This document shows positions 30,090-42,607 of a stretch of 64,000 nt of DNA, piece after piece (the stretch's first letter is position 1; the number at the start of each line of letters is the position of its first letter). Location: NCBI GenBank assembly GCA_037447655.1, contig JBBHKE010002853.1, positions 416,201-480,200 of the forward strand. Direction: 5' to 3'. A program made the position numbers and the translations under genes. The notes beneath the pieces were generated by a model. It did no database searches, was not told the DNA's origin, and saw only the letters and a list, made by a program, of their open reading frames with translations. This DNA is from Zygnema cylindricum. Its lineage: Eukaryota; Streptophyta; Zygnematophyceae; Zygnematales; Zygnemataceae.

Positions 30090-32094
30090 GAGCTCCGATA
30101 CTCTTCTTGAATAAGAAAGATGGAGGTTTATATATGTGTTTGGACTATGGATGACTGATGCCAGCGATACGGCTATTGGAGCGATTGTTATGCAAGATCA
30201 TTGAAAAGGCCTGCAATCTATTGCCTATGACAGCCAAAAGCTAAAAGCAGCGAAACTTAACTGGGCTACTCATGAGGAAAAGACAATATCGATCATTAAT
30301 GCCTTATAAGTCTGGAAGTGCTACGTTCAGGGGAAGGGGATCACTGTAATCACATATCACCACGCGTTACAGTATCTCTAAATGCAGCCCAAATTATCGA
30401 AGAAAAACAAGTCAGGTGGATGACTTTTCGTCAGACCTTCGGACCAGGGCTAAGTATCAAATATAAACTGGGCAAGACAAACCCAGTGGGTGCATTGTCG
30501 ATGAGACCTGGTGTCGCTGCGCTAGTAAAGAAGCAAGTAACTCAACCATCGCGGGACCGAAGAGAAAATATTGTGGGAAGAGACACCGCCGCAGCGGACA
30601 AAACGCATAGTCGGAAAGTCAACGCAGTGACAAGTACGGTGCAAGTGGATGAGCAGTGGCTAAATAGGATTAAGGTTGCGTTTGATGACGATGATACAAT
30701 CAAGGAACTGGTCAAAAGAAAGATTTTGATTCGTACCGCCAACGGTATGTGGCGGTACAAACCGAGTCAAACATCTCGACTATATGTTCCGACAAATAAG
30801 AAATTACGTCACACAATACTTCAAATGAGTCATCATGAACCGCTCTGTGGACATTTAGGACGAGATAAAACAACAACGCGTGTCGCTGAGGCGTACTAAT
30901 AGCCAAACATGACTTGAGACATTGCAGAATATGTCAAGACGTGTCACTCGTGCAATATAAACAAATCGAAATCGGGTCGTCAAGGACTTTTATAACATTT
31001 TCCGATACTAACCGTTCTTTAGGAAGCGATTTCGACTGACTTTATCGTTGCTCTTCCACTGACTTCGGAGGGCTATGATTCCATATTCGTCGTCGTGGAT
31101 TAAGTGACAAAAATGGCGCATTTTTTACCCACGAAAACCACAACCACAGCTCGGGATGTGGCAGCCTTATACTTTCGGGAAATTTTCCGTCATCACGGAC
31201 TCCCAAAAAAGATCGTGAGTGATCACGATAGGAAATTTGTTAGTCATTTTTGGAAAGGTATGTTCGAGTTCTGGGGCACGCAGTTATCCATGTCTGAGGC
31301 GTACCATCCTCAGATCCACGGTCAGACCGAAAGAGTAAACAAAACGTTGGAGGAAGCCTTACGGGCTTATGTGTCGGTGCTCCAAACAGATTGGGTGAAT
31401 CATTTAAGGGGGATTGAAGTAGCATACAACACTACAGTACACCCGTCCACTAACGCTACGCCATTCTCCCTCAATGGGCGACAGCCTATCTTTCCGCAAA
31501 ACTTACTAGCCACCAAATGCCCAACACTGGACGTTGTGGACTTTGCACGGACGTTGCAGGTGAATCTCCATAAAGCAGTGAATGCCTTTCAACAAGCAAA
31601 ATATCGTCAAAAATCGCAGGCTGACGCTCTTTAAAAAGACATCGATTTTAATGTGGGGGACAAGGTTCGACTTAACATGACAAACATGTCTTTACCAAGT
31701 GCCCTTTCACGAAAATTAAAGCCAAAGTTTACACGCCCATTCACGATTCTTTCCAAAATAAATGAGGTGGCCTACAAACTAGATATTCCACAAGATTGAA
31801 ATATTTACAATGTGTTCCATGTTTCACTACTCAAGCCGTTTCGCGATCCAGGTTCATTTTTTCCTCATCGCCGCCAATATACAGCGCTACCGCCAGTCCA
31901 GGGTATCGCGGAAGAGTACAAGGTAGAGGAAATTCTGCAATCGCGTCACAACCAACATTCTCACTCCACGCAATATTTGGTGCGGTGGAAATGTTACGGA
32001 ATGGAGGACGATTCTTGGGTAGACAAAAAGGATCTTCATGCATCCCATTTACTACGTAGGTTTAAGCAGAGTGCGGACACTGAGCATTATCGGG
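30090..32094 (+). pseudogene. Element D pol remnant with chromodomain
   Basis: A reverse-transcriptase scrap (APILFLNKKDGG) 30 bases after the primer site is joined directly to RNase H (MTDASDTAIGAIVMQD, then IAYDSQKLKAA), so Gag, protease and most of reverse transcriptase are deleted. Integrase follows: HHEPLCGHLGRDKTTTR of the zinc region near 30830, the core with KMAHFLPTKTT, a mutated second Asp region IVSDHDRKF, and HGQTERVNKTLEEALR. A chromodomain near 31915-32070 reads YKVEEILQSR and YLVRWKCYGMEDDSW, with the three aromatic-type positions largely present. Several stops are scattered. The chromodomain normally directs integration to methylated-histone chromatin. Confidence 0.85.
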
Positions 32095-32102
32095 GGGGTA
32101 GT

Positions 32103-32906
32103 TGTAATAAGCGCAATGGGGGAACGAATCGCAGTATCGCAACCGTTGCAGTCATCTTAGGAACGCGACAAGGGGACACAACGGGGATGGTAACGGACCA
32201 AAGCACCTTGGTTGCGCAACCACCAGAGCGCAACATAGTAATGGTGCCGTCAAAGAATCGCAGTGCCACCGCTGCGGTAGCAGAAAAGCGCAAAGGCGTA
32301 GTTGTGAATCGTAACCTTGGTGGGGTCGAAACCGCGGTATCATCGCATCAGCGCAACTTACGAAATGTTGGAAGCTGGAATCATCTCACATTTTGCGGAG
32401 CTCGAAAGAGTCCAATTGTGAAAAACTCAACCCTCTCAGCTAACGCCGCAACTAGTTCTCGCAACCAACCTAGACGAAGCATTTTGGAGATCATCTCGCT
32501 CCGCACCACCAGTTTACCTTCACTTTTCAAGTTGCCTGAACTATCTTGTACAACCGCATCCATAGCGTCGTCATCCTCATCGCCACCAAAGAGGAGGAAA
32601 TTCGTGCAGGTGAGGCAAGAGGATACACGTCGCCGGGATAGATTGTTAGTCGCGGCGAAGGTCATGGTAGAGGTTGACACAAGACAGGGAATGGTGGAAG
32701 ACCCAGAGCAAAGAGAGAATGTTAGTAGTACGAAAGAACCGGCTAAAAGCAGTGGAGGGGAAGGGTCAGAAAATTCTCAAGACCATGAGTATAACCCATT
32801 TAAAGAGGGGGACAGAGAAAATGAGAATGATCATGAGCTCTCCGACGTTAACGAGCCGGAGAGGGAACCGACACCCCCACCAATGAAAGAGCGTGCCTCT
32901 GCTCTA
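32103..32906 (+). repeat. Element D 3' LTR, left part
   Basis: It starts TGTAATAAGC right after a G-rich tract CGGGGGGGTAG. Positions 32151-32906 match 8124-8806. Element G inserted after 32906, so the rest lies beyond the window. The chromodomain frame happens to stay open through it to 32918, which should not be read as extra protein without support. Confidence 0.65.
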
Positions 32907-33207
32907 TGTAGAAATTGATGGTTCTTTTAGTATTATCTAGGTCAAAAAAATAATGTAGAAAAGAGGCAGAGGCAATCTGCCTCTAACTCCTCTCTTTAAC
33001 TCCAGTACTTGTTGCAGTCACTAAAAGTTGGAGAGGAAGCTACAGCCATGGCTGCCTATGCTATCCGGAGATTTAAAGGTAGTAGATTAGTTGATATACA
33101 GGTAGTAGATTAGTTGATTTACTAAAACAGTACCTATCGGAAATAGGATTTGATCCTAGAACCTACCTTCCGTCAAACTGCCGATACCCGGTAGCTTTAG
33201 CCATTTA
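32907..33207 (+). repeat. Element G 5' LTR, first part
   Basis: Starts TGTAGAAATTGATGG and matches the first 300 bases of family-2 LTRs until element E's insertion after ATTTA. Confidence 0.9.
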
Positions 33208-34263
33208 TGTAACTCTGAGACCTCCATAAGTCCTCAGAGTGGACAGCTTCCAAGAAGCCTCTAGGACAACTCTGACCCCTTTGTGTTTCAGCAAAAACAA
33301 CTGCCACCCTGGCAGACAAAAACACTGAACACCTGCACCCCTGTGAAGGCAAGACTTCCCTGAGTCGATAGCAAAAAGAATCTCTGAATTCGCTCCCCTG
33401 AGCAGTAAGTTATGGAGGGTCAAAGTTCACCTTTTGTACAGAAGCTCTCTTGGAGAGAGGGTCCTATCTCCTAATTTTTCTAAGTCCTATCTCTCTCACA
33501 GACTCTATCTACTGATGTACAAAACCAATCATATTCCACTTCTGTACACAAAAGTACAGTTGCCGATGTACTTTCTATACGGACACTGTACGACATGGCC
33601 TAAATGTCGACACGTGGTATATTCGGATTTGCTCCCTTAATCCTCGGAGATACAACGATCCAATGTTATAGCGCCACGTGTCATCCGATGTGGCGATGGC
33701 CACAAACCGCCAAAATCTTCTTCCGCGATCTCGGCGGTAATTCCGGCCGTCCGATTAAATTCGATTTTAATCGTAGCCGTAATAAATACATGCGCGGTAT
33801 TCGTTTCACTAAAGAAATAAATGCGCGGTATTGATTTCTTGTCCGTACCATAATCCGTACTTATACATTACCGGATCTATGTATCCCGTAAACAATTACA
33901 GTTAAATGATTTATCCTACGTATTCATGTTTAAATAAATATCAAACCATATACTACGTAACATTAGTTCTAGACTTAACGGCTAAGGCTACCGGCTAACT
34001 GCTGTCTGCCGGCCGGTAGGTACCAGGATCAAATCCTGTGGCCGGCACATACCCTTTTAGTAAATAAACCCCTAACTAATATAAATTTCTCGTAAACCTT
34101 TGGATAGCCTAGGTAGCCATGGTTCTAGCTCCCTCTCCAATTTCTCAGTGACTACGACAACTTTAAGAGTATGAGAAAGAAGTTAGAGGTAGACTGCCTC
34201 GGCTTCTTTCTATATTTCTATTTAGACCTAGAAAATACTTAAAATGGACCATTAATTTCTACA
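33208..34263 (-). repeat. 3' LTR of E (left)
   Basis: 1056 bp, reading TGTAACTCTGAG at the left and ending TTAATTTCTACA on the plus strand, the reverse complement of the family-2 LTR. The polypurine tract complement CCTCCCTTATTTT follows at 34264. Confidence 0.94.
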
Positions 34264-34276
34264 CCTCCCTTATTTT

Positions 34277-35731
34277 CTAGTCAATCTTTAATTTCAAACC
34301 ACACTTCTCCTTGCAGAAAATTAGCTTAGGGGAAGGCACAGGTTTGGTCATCATATCTGCTACCATCTCACTGTCTGGTCTGTACTCTAAACTGATTATT
34401 TTGTTTTCTACTTTCTCTCTAACAAAGCTGAGTCTGATGTCAATGTGTTTGGCTTTAAAATGATGTTTAGGATTGGCAGAAATAGCGATTGCTGCCTGAT
34501 TATCACAAAAAAAATTATGCACACCACTCTTAAGGTGACCAAGCTCACCAAGCAAAGACTTGACCCACATCAATTCTTTTACAGCAGAGTAAGAGGCCAT
34601 ATACTCAGCCTCCATGTTGGACTGAGCAATAACTTTTTGCTGTTTGCTACTCCAACATCAAGCCCCATCACCCACATATAATACATATCCACAAGTGCAT
34701 CTCCTTATCGGAGCATCACCATAACTGGCATCACTCCAAGTAGTGATGTCAGTATTCTCCCCACCCAAATTCAACCATAGATCCCTAGTTCTTATCAAAT
34801 ATCTAAGGACTCTCTTAGCTGCCTCCTAATCCCTCTTAGTGGGAGCATTTAGACTTCTACTCAGCACTCCTACAGCTGCAGCTAAATCTGGCCTTGTACA
34901 ATTCATAAAATAGATTAGACTTCCCACTACTTCCCTGTAAGGAATAGTCTGCATGAACTTCTGTTCTTCAGAAGATAATTCCTCGTCTAAGACTATGACT
35001 CCTTTTTCCTCACTCTCCTCACTTCCCTTCTTCAACTCCATTGGAGTTGTACAATTATTAGCTTTATCCATCTGAAATTTTTCAAGCATGTTCCCTATTG
35101 CTTATTTTTGAGTCAATCTTATAATCTTTATTTTTCGGTCTCTTTCTACTTGAATTCCCAAAATATATTTTGCTTCCCCCATATCATTCATTTCAAATCT
35201 CCCCTTAAGATTGGTTTTCAGTTTATTAGTTTTTTCCATTGATTTACTTAAAACAAACAAATTATCAACATAAATTGCAATAAATATAAAACCTTCCTCA
35301 TCTTCGAAAACATAGATTGAGTGATCTGAGCTGATCCGGATGTATCCCAGACCGGTAAGAAACTCATTAAGCTTCTTATTCCACTGTGGAGGCGCCTGTT
35401 TCAAACCATAAAGAGATTTAATCAGCCGGCATAACTTACTCTCCTCTCCTTCCTCCACAAACCCTTCGGGTTGTCGCATGAAGATCTCCTCTTCCAATTC
35501 TATATGCAAAAAGGATTTTTTGATTTCCATCTGGTGCACTCCCATGTCTTACGCTGCTGCCAGACTGAGAAGTATGCGGACGGAGGGAAATCTGACCACC
35601 GGGGCAAAGGTTTCCTCGTAGTCAATTCCCTTTTTGTGTAAATCTCTTTGCCACTAGTCGGGCCTTGTAGCGCTCGATTGTGTTATCTGGGTTCAGTTTT
35701 AATTTGAAAACCCACTTACAACCGATTGGTT
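34277..35731 (-). pseudogene. Element E reverse transcriptase and RNase H remnant
   Basis: The downstream half of copia pol. RNase H with MEAEYMASYSAVKEL and DNQAAIAISANPKHHFKAKH lies at 34277-34615, then reverse transcriptase to 35731, where an insert begins. The catalytic motif reads YVDN instead of YVDD near 35275, so the polymerase Asp pair is broken. A stop at about 35100 and frameshifts near 35550 add to the damage. Confidence 0.92.
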
Positions 35732-37089
35732 TGTTGTTTTTGAAGATTTAGTTTCGTGCGTACATGAAATTTGGTGCGCACGCAACGTTTCGTGCGTATA
35801 CATCTACGTGATATACTGTGGTGGTTCGAATGGATTTATGGATTGGGGGGTAATTGTACGAATGAATTTAAAGTGACGTAAATTACAAAATTGAGTGACG
35901 CGAAGAAGCGTACGAATAATACGGAATACAAAAGTGAAATGGACGGCGGAATGCGAAACGATCCGATGTATGATATTCGAAGTATGTAAAAATCGTAAAA
36001 TTGTACGTCGCACGTACAAAACATAATGCGACAGGTGACATTTATTACATGGGACGCCGCCGGTACGGAGCGTCGTATTTGACAGGTGTACTTTAAGTTG
36101 TCGCTTATTGCGACATGCATTTATCGAAAATGACGTGTACCTTAAATGCGACAAGGCGCATTTATGACGAAGTACGTGATTTCGGTACGGACAGGATTTG
36201 GATCGTAAGAATTGATTTCGGCAAGTTGGTCATGGTACACGTGGAGGGCGAACGGCGTCTGCCGATATTTTCAAGGGATCTCATTATCTTTAATGACGTG
36301 TTATTAAGTGGACCGTACATATGCGATGTCGGTTCACTACGTGGACTTATCGACAAGTGACTAAGCAAGTTGTCACTTATGACGCGGATTTATGGATGCG
36401 TCGGTGTAAATATTTGAAGAAACATTTTCTTGTCGTATATGTATTAATAAATTAGAGTTGATTATGATGTTTATATTTTAAGTGATCAATTAGGGTTTTC
36501 GATAGTTTAATTTGTGTGTGTACGATGTCGTACTTGTAGACAAGTGTACGCTTACGATTGCTTGACTTTCAGGTGTACGCTTACGATTAGTGTTTCTTTA
36601 ATGACAGTTACGTAATTTACGTTGGTTATTTTGACACTTAGTGATTTGTTAACAGCTCACAAGTGTATATATAGATTTGAGCTTCATTAGAAAAATAATC
36701 AATGCTGGTTAGTAAAGTGGGGACCGAAGATGTAGTATTTTAGGGTTGTCGATTAGGTCATGCACTTTTGAATGATATAATGATTATACCTTGATTATAC
36801 TCTTGTTTATGTGTGATGCATTTGTTTTTATTATTTATGTTATTTTATATATGTTTGATATGCATTGTTTATGCATTTGTCCTAGGGTTTGTTTATGTCG
36901 ATTATTCCATCAAACCTTAGATATTGTCATAGGGTTTATTTATGTTGATTATTCTATGAAACCCTAAATGTTGTTGTATGTTAAATGGAGGATGCATTTC
37001 AAATGATTGTTCGTCGACCTATTTTTGCTTAGCTTTTTGCATGATAGTTTGGGTGGCTTCTGCGGTCTATTTTAGACCAAAGAACAACA
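35732..37089. mobile_element. Solo-LTR-like insertion in E's pol
   Basis: A 1358-bp insert starting TGTTGTTTTTG and ending AGAACAACA, with inverted termini TGTTGTT/AACAACA and a 5-bp duplication TGGTT (35727-35731 and 37090-37094). Removing it restores the pol sequence seen in relatives. It is AT-rich with a TATATATA at 36666-36673 and no convincing frame. The ends match those of the insert at 10229-10964, but interiors look different, suggesting two members or families with the same terminal motif. Confidence 0.82.
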
Positions 37090-37094
37090 TGGTT

Positions 37095-37198
37095 TTCGGT
37101 TAGGTGAACAATCCACCAGCTCCCAAGTATCAACTGCCATAATTGAGGCCATCTCCTCATTGATGGCAATCTTCCACCGATTTCTTTCTGGACAAGTC
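37095..37198 (-). pseudogene. Element E pol, short segment between two inserts
   Basis: About 100 bases of reverse-transcriptase N-terminal coding sequence (the region before the WVFKLKLNPDNT motif of relatives) remain between the solo-LTR-like insert and element F. It aligns with 14210-14320 and 41040-41150 in other copies. Confidence 0.85.
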
Positions 37199-38256
37199 TG
37201 TAGAAACTAATGGTTTTATTAGTATTTTCTAGGTCTGAAAAGAAATATAGAAGTCGAGGCAGTCTATCTCTAACTTCTCTCTCCAACTCTCAAACTTGTC
37301 GCAGTCACTAAGAAATTGGAGAGGAAGCTAGAGCCATGGCTACCTTGGCTATCCTAAGGTTTACGGGAATTTTATATTAGGGTTTATTTATTTAATTAAA
37401 ATGTACGTGCCGGCGGCAGGATTTGATCCTTGTACCTGCCGGCTGGCAGACTGCCGGTAGCCGGTAGTCTTAGCCGTTAACTCTATAACTAGTGTTACGT
37501 ACTATATAATTCGATAATTAATTAAACATTATCTGTTTGGATAATTCATTTAATTGTAACTATTTACGGGATACATAGATCCAGTAATATAACAGTACGG
37601 ATTACGGAACGGATAAAAAACCAATACCGCGCATGTATTTCTTTAATGAAACGAATATCGCGCATTTATTTATTACGGCTACGATTAAATGTGAATTTAA
37701 TCGGACAGCCGCAATTAACGCCGCGATCGCGGAATAGGATTTCGGCGGTTTGTGGTCATCGCCACATCTGATGACACGTGGCGGAGTTACATTGGATCGC
37801 GGTATCTCCGAGGATTAAAAGAGCGAATCCTGACATACCACGTGTCGACATTTAGGCCATGTCGTATAGTGTCCGTACAGAAAGTACACCGACAGTTGTA
37901 CTTTTGTGTACGGAACTGTAATCTAATTGGTTCCGTACATCAGTAGATAGAGTCTTTGAGAGAGATAGGACTTAGAAAAATTAGGAGATAGGACCCTCTC
38001 TCCCACAGAGCTTCTGTACAAAAGGTCAACTTTGACCCTCGATACCTTACTGCTCAGGGGAGCAAATTCAAAGATTCTTTTTGCTATCGACTCAGGGGAG
38101 TCTTGCCTTCACAGGGGTGAAGTTGGTCAAAGTTATTGTCTGCCAGTTTTTTTGGGTGGCAGTTTTTTTTTGCCGAAACACAAAGGGGTCAGGGTTATCC
38201 TATAGGCTTCTTGGAAGCTGTCCACTCTGAGGACTTATGGAGGTCTCAGAGTTTCA
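37199..38256 (+). repeat. 5' LTR of F
   Basis: 1058 bp, paired with 42608-43655. The Gag ATG at 38237 lies 20 bases before its end. Confidence 0.95.
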
Positions 38257-41200
38257 AGTTATGGGCCCACCCTCTAGGGTACCAATCTTTAAAGGAACTG
38301 GCTTCATATACTAGGAAAGTATGATGATAAGAGCTTTATGCGAAAAAATGTTTTGGGGGATAGTGAGTGGACGGCTGGGGCGTCCATCAAGTCTTGGAAT
38401 TCCTCCAGGGTTTGGAGGAAGCAGATTTACCAAGAAAGAGGATCCACCTTCAACGGAGGAAACAAAAGAAAGAGAGGTGGTGGACAAAGGAAATGAGAGG
38501 GAGGCGACCACACCAATTGCAACTGGTTCGGCATTCATGTCACCTATTCCGAGGAACGAGGAGAATGATACTGAAACCTGGGACTTCAACAATATGGCAG
38601 CAAAGCACTTCATCCTACGCCATCTCACTCAAGGACTTGCATGTCCTCATTTGCAGGTAGAGAGGGCATCCGATCTTTGATGGCTCTCATAGAGATTTAC
38701 CGAAGTGGTACGATTCAACAACAATAGTTGGCTGATCTGAAAGTTAAGGAGTATGTATACAAAGGGGGAAATATGTTGGATTTTTGCAAATAGCTTTCTA
38801 CACTCTTCATGGAGCTAGAGAGTGCGGGAAAAGTTTGTAGTGAAAAAGAAAAGGTTAACTGTTTACTAATGAAGTTACCTGATGAGTTTGAGAACATAGT
38901 CAACCGTGTGAAGGACTTGCCTGACTCAAGGTGGATATGGAACTCAATGGTAGGGATGATTCTCGTTCGAGAGAATACGATTGAGATCCGAAGGGGAGGA
39001 AAGAGTGGCCAAGCTTTGGCAACAGCGACTGACTAGAGGAAAAAGGATTCTCGGAAACCAGTCTTAAACTATGGGGGTAGGGAGCAAAAAAAACAGGCTG
39101 ACGAGTTCGAACCAAGGGCTCCCAAAGGTTTATGTCATTTTTGTAAGAAACCGGGGCACTATATGGCAGAGTGCACTAAGCTAACCGAGCTTCGGTTAAA
39201 GGAGGGGCAGACCGGTGGTACCCCGAGAGGAAAGAAAAAGGCCCTTGTCACACAGGTACTTGAGGCGGAATCCGAGGACGAGGACGATGAGCTCCTTTTG
39301 GATGAGGAGTTGGAGGCGAAAACTGAGGTTGAAATTCACGAAGGCAGAAATGTGCTTACGGTGGATTGAAAGGTGAAGCACGCTGGATTGTAGATTCAAG
39401 TGCCTCCATGCACATGTGTAAGGATAGACACCTGTTCACTAAGATAAGAAAGATTACCAACGTAGAGATAGAGTACGGAGATGGGAGGATAGTCACCACT
39501 ACTCTTGTAGGATCAGTAGATCTAAAAGTGTTAGTAGAATGAAAGACATCCATATTAACATTCTCCGATGTATTATTTATTCCGGAGCTGAACAAAAACC
39601 TTATCTCTACATCTGTATTAGATGATAAGGGTTTTTTCACTAGCACTAGGGAAGGAGTCTTTACTGCTAGTTTTGAGGAGGATGTCTATTTCATTGCTGA
39701 GAAAGGTAGCCATGGGATGTTTAGGCTGATCTTAAGTAATGAAATAAAGAAACTTTATTATGCTGGTGTTCATGATATTATGATGTGGCATAAGAGGCTT
39801 GGGCATGTGAATCTAGATAAGTTAAGAGAGATGAAAAAGATGGGAGTGGTAGAAGGGATTCAGTTCAGTGAGAGTGATGATATAAGTGATTGTAGTGGGT
39901 GTGCTCAAGGTAAAGCACACAGATTACCCTTTCCTAAAACAACCACCTATAAGGGAGAAAAAGTTATAGATTTAGTACACACAGATATTTGGGGACCGGC
40001 TAGAGTGCCCTCACCGGGGGGGGAAGAGATTTATGATGACTATAACTGATGATTGGTCTCGGTATTCCCGGGTATATTTTTTGAGAAACAAGTCAGAAGT
40101 TGAGGATTGTTTTAGACAATATAAAACATGGAGGGAAACACTCCATGAAACTCTAATCAAGAGAGTAAGGAGTGACAATGGTGGAGAGTATAATTCTAAC
40201 CAGTTTGAGGATTTTTTGAGGGAAGATGGGATCCAACACCAAAAGACAGTACCAGAAAATCCGGAACAGAATGGGGTAGCTGAAAGGTTAAATAGAACAC
40301 TAAGTGATTGTGCTAGAAGTATGTTGTCAGATAAAAAGATAGGAAAAGGATTTTGGGCAGAAGTAATGAACTGTGCTAATTATCTCAAAAATAGAGTTTT
40401 TACTTCAGCTATAAAAGATCAAACACCTTATGAGAGATGGCCAGGCCGGAAACCAGACATATCTCACTTAAAGGTTTTCGGCAGTCAAGTATCCAGTCTA
40501 AATACAGATCGGTCTAATTGGAAGCTAGATCCTAAAGGAAAATCGGGATACTTATTAGGATATGATGAGGATGTTAAAGGATATATATATTATGATCTAA
40601 AAAGGGAAGATATAATCTTAGTAAAACATCTAGTTGTTATAGATGAAGGAAAGTCTGTGGATCCCTTCAAGTATACAAAGTCAGTAAAAATCAATTTGAG
40701 TCAGAAAAATTCTGATGACTTTGAGCTTCCTAACTATCCAGGTTTTAGAGACGATGACATTCTTGCAGGAACAAATCAGACCGAAAAGGACTCGGCTGTG
40801 GAAACTCCATTGACAACTCTACTCGAAGTGGAAGACGTGGTGGAAATTGATTCGGAATCAAGGGATAGGGGAGAAGCCGAGTTTGTTCGAAAGAATCCAC
40901 GAGAACCATCTATTCCGGCCTCAAATTTTGAGGGGGGAAGGAGAAGTAGCAAAAGACTGCAAGAAAAACATGTTAATAACAAGGTAAATAAACTATCTCA
41001 TTAAGATGAACCTCAAACTTATGGAGAGGCGATGACTTGTCCAGAAAAAAATCGGTGGAAGACAGCCATCAATTAGGAGATGGCCTCAATTATGGCAGCC
41101 GATACTTGGGAGCTGGTGGATTGTCCACCTAACCGAAAACTAATCGGTTATAAGTGGGTTTTCAAATTAAAACTGAACCCAGATAACACGATCGAGCGCT

Positions 41201-42594
41201 ACAAGGCCCGATTAGTGGCAAAGGGATTTACACAAAAAGAGGGAATTGACTACGAGGAAACCTTTGCCCCGGTGGTTAGATTTCCCTCCGTCCGCATACT
41301 TCTGAGCTTGGCTGCAGCGGAAGACATGGAAGTGCACCAGATGGACATCAAGACAACCTTTTTGCATGGAGAATTGGAAGAGGAGATCTTCAAGCGACAA
41401 ACCAAAGGGTTTGTGGAGGAAGGAGAGGAGAGTAAGGTATGCCGGCTGATTAAATCTCTTTATGGTTTAAAACAAGCGCCTTGACACTAGAATAAGAAGC
41501 TTGATGAGTTTCTTACCAGTCTGAGATATATCCGGATCAGCTCAGATCACTCAATCTATGTTTTTGAAGATGAGGAAGGTGTTATATTTATTGCAATTTA
41601 TGTTGATGATTTGCTTGTTTTAAGTAAATCAATGAAAAAAATTAATAAACTGAAAACCGATCTTAATGGGAGATTTGAAATAAAGGATATGGGGGAAGCA
41701 AAATATTTTTTTGGGGATTCAAGTAGAAAGAGACCGAGAAAGAAAGATTAGAAGATTGACTCAAAAAGAAACAATGGGGAACATGTTGGAAAAATTTCAG
41801 ATGGATAAAGCTAATAGTTGTACAACTTCAATAGAGTTAAAAAACGGAAGTGAGGGGAGTGAGGAAGAAGGAGTCATAGTCTTAGACATGGAATTAAGTC
41901 CTGAAGAACATAAGTTCATGTAGACTATTCCTTATAGATAAGTAGAGGGAAGCCTAATCTACTTTATGAATTGTACCCGACCGGATTTAGCTGCAGAGGT
42001 AGGAGTGCTGGCTAGAAGTCTAAATGCTCCAACTAAGAAGGATTGGGAGGCGCTAAGAGAGTCCTTAGATATTTGATAGGAACTAGGGATATATGGTTGC
42101 ATTTGGGTGGGGAGAATACAGACATCACTACTTGGAGTGATGCCAGTTATGGTGATGCTCCGATGAGGAGATGCACTTCTGGATATGTATTATATGTGGG
42201 TGATGGGGCTTGCTGTTGGAGTAGCAAACAGCAAAGAGTTATTGCTCAATCCACCATGGAGGCTGAGTATATGGCCTCTTGCTCTGCTGTAAAAGAATTG
42301 ATGTGGGTCAAGTCTTTGCTTGGTGAGCTTGGTCACCTTAAGAGTGGTGTGCAGAAAATATTTTATGATAATCAGGCAGCAATCGCTATTTCTGCCAATC
42401 CTAAACATCATTTTAAAGCCAAACACATGGACATCAGACTCAGCTTTGTTAGAGAAAAATTAGAAAACAAAATAATCAGTTTAGAGTACAGACCAGATAG
42501 TGAGATGGTAGCAGATATGATGACCAAACCTGTGTCTTCCCCTAAGCTAAATTTTTTCAGGGAGAAGTGTGGTCTGAAGTTAAAAATTGATTAG
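38237..42594 (+). pseudogene. Element F gag-pol remnant
   Basis: Gag is halted by a TAG at 38315-38317 at the same Trp codon as in element B, then by a one-base deletion near 38678 and further stops. The zinc knuckle CHFCKKPGHYMAEC is intact near 39137. A single-base loss in ATTCACG near 39339 shifts Gag out of frame with protease. The protease motif reads DSSAS (Gly changed). Integrase with HTDIWGPARVPS and DNGGEYNSN runs 39717-41004, with a frameshift in a G run near 40020. Reverse transcriptase keeps YVDD near 41605, and RNase H with TMEAEYMASCS ends at 42594. Inactive, but the long integrase frame is nearly whole. Confidence 0.93.
38257..38271 (+). other. Primer-binding site of F
   Basis: AGTTATGGGCCCACC, one base different from the element A site. 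It contains the second in-frame ATG at 38261. Confidence 0.8.
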
Positions 42595-42607
42595 AAAATA
42601 AGGGGAG

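Larger units (their letters stand above)
8124..32906 (+). mobile_element. Element D: Ty3/gypsy chromovirus with very long LTR, internally deleted
   Basis: D is reconstructed from three blocks. The left block 8124-9228 matches 32151-32906. After element C, the sequence resumes at 29046, runs to a primer-site-like TGGTATCA at 30058, and enters a gypsy pol remnant (reverse transcriptase scrap, RNase H, integrase, chromodomain). A purine tract at about 32091 is then followed by a 3' LTR from 32103, which is cut by element G at 32907. On this reading the 5' LTR exceeds 2 kb and starts about 50 bp short, against the PI4K-like exon. Gag, protease and most of reverse transcriptase are missing. The chromodomain places it with plant chromoviruses. 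The left LTR assignment is inference. Confidence 0.7.

Noticed and set aside
31812-32918. A 368-codon frame treated as one protein with an extended chromodomain tail
   Set aside because: The part after about 32095 passes a G-rich tract and LTR start and matches D's left LTR, so it is most likely untranslated LTR.
36115-36360. 81-codon frame inside the solo-LTR-like insert
   Set aside because: No known domain and flanked by LTR-type sequence; treated as chance.
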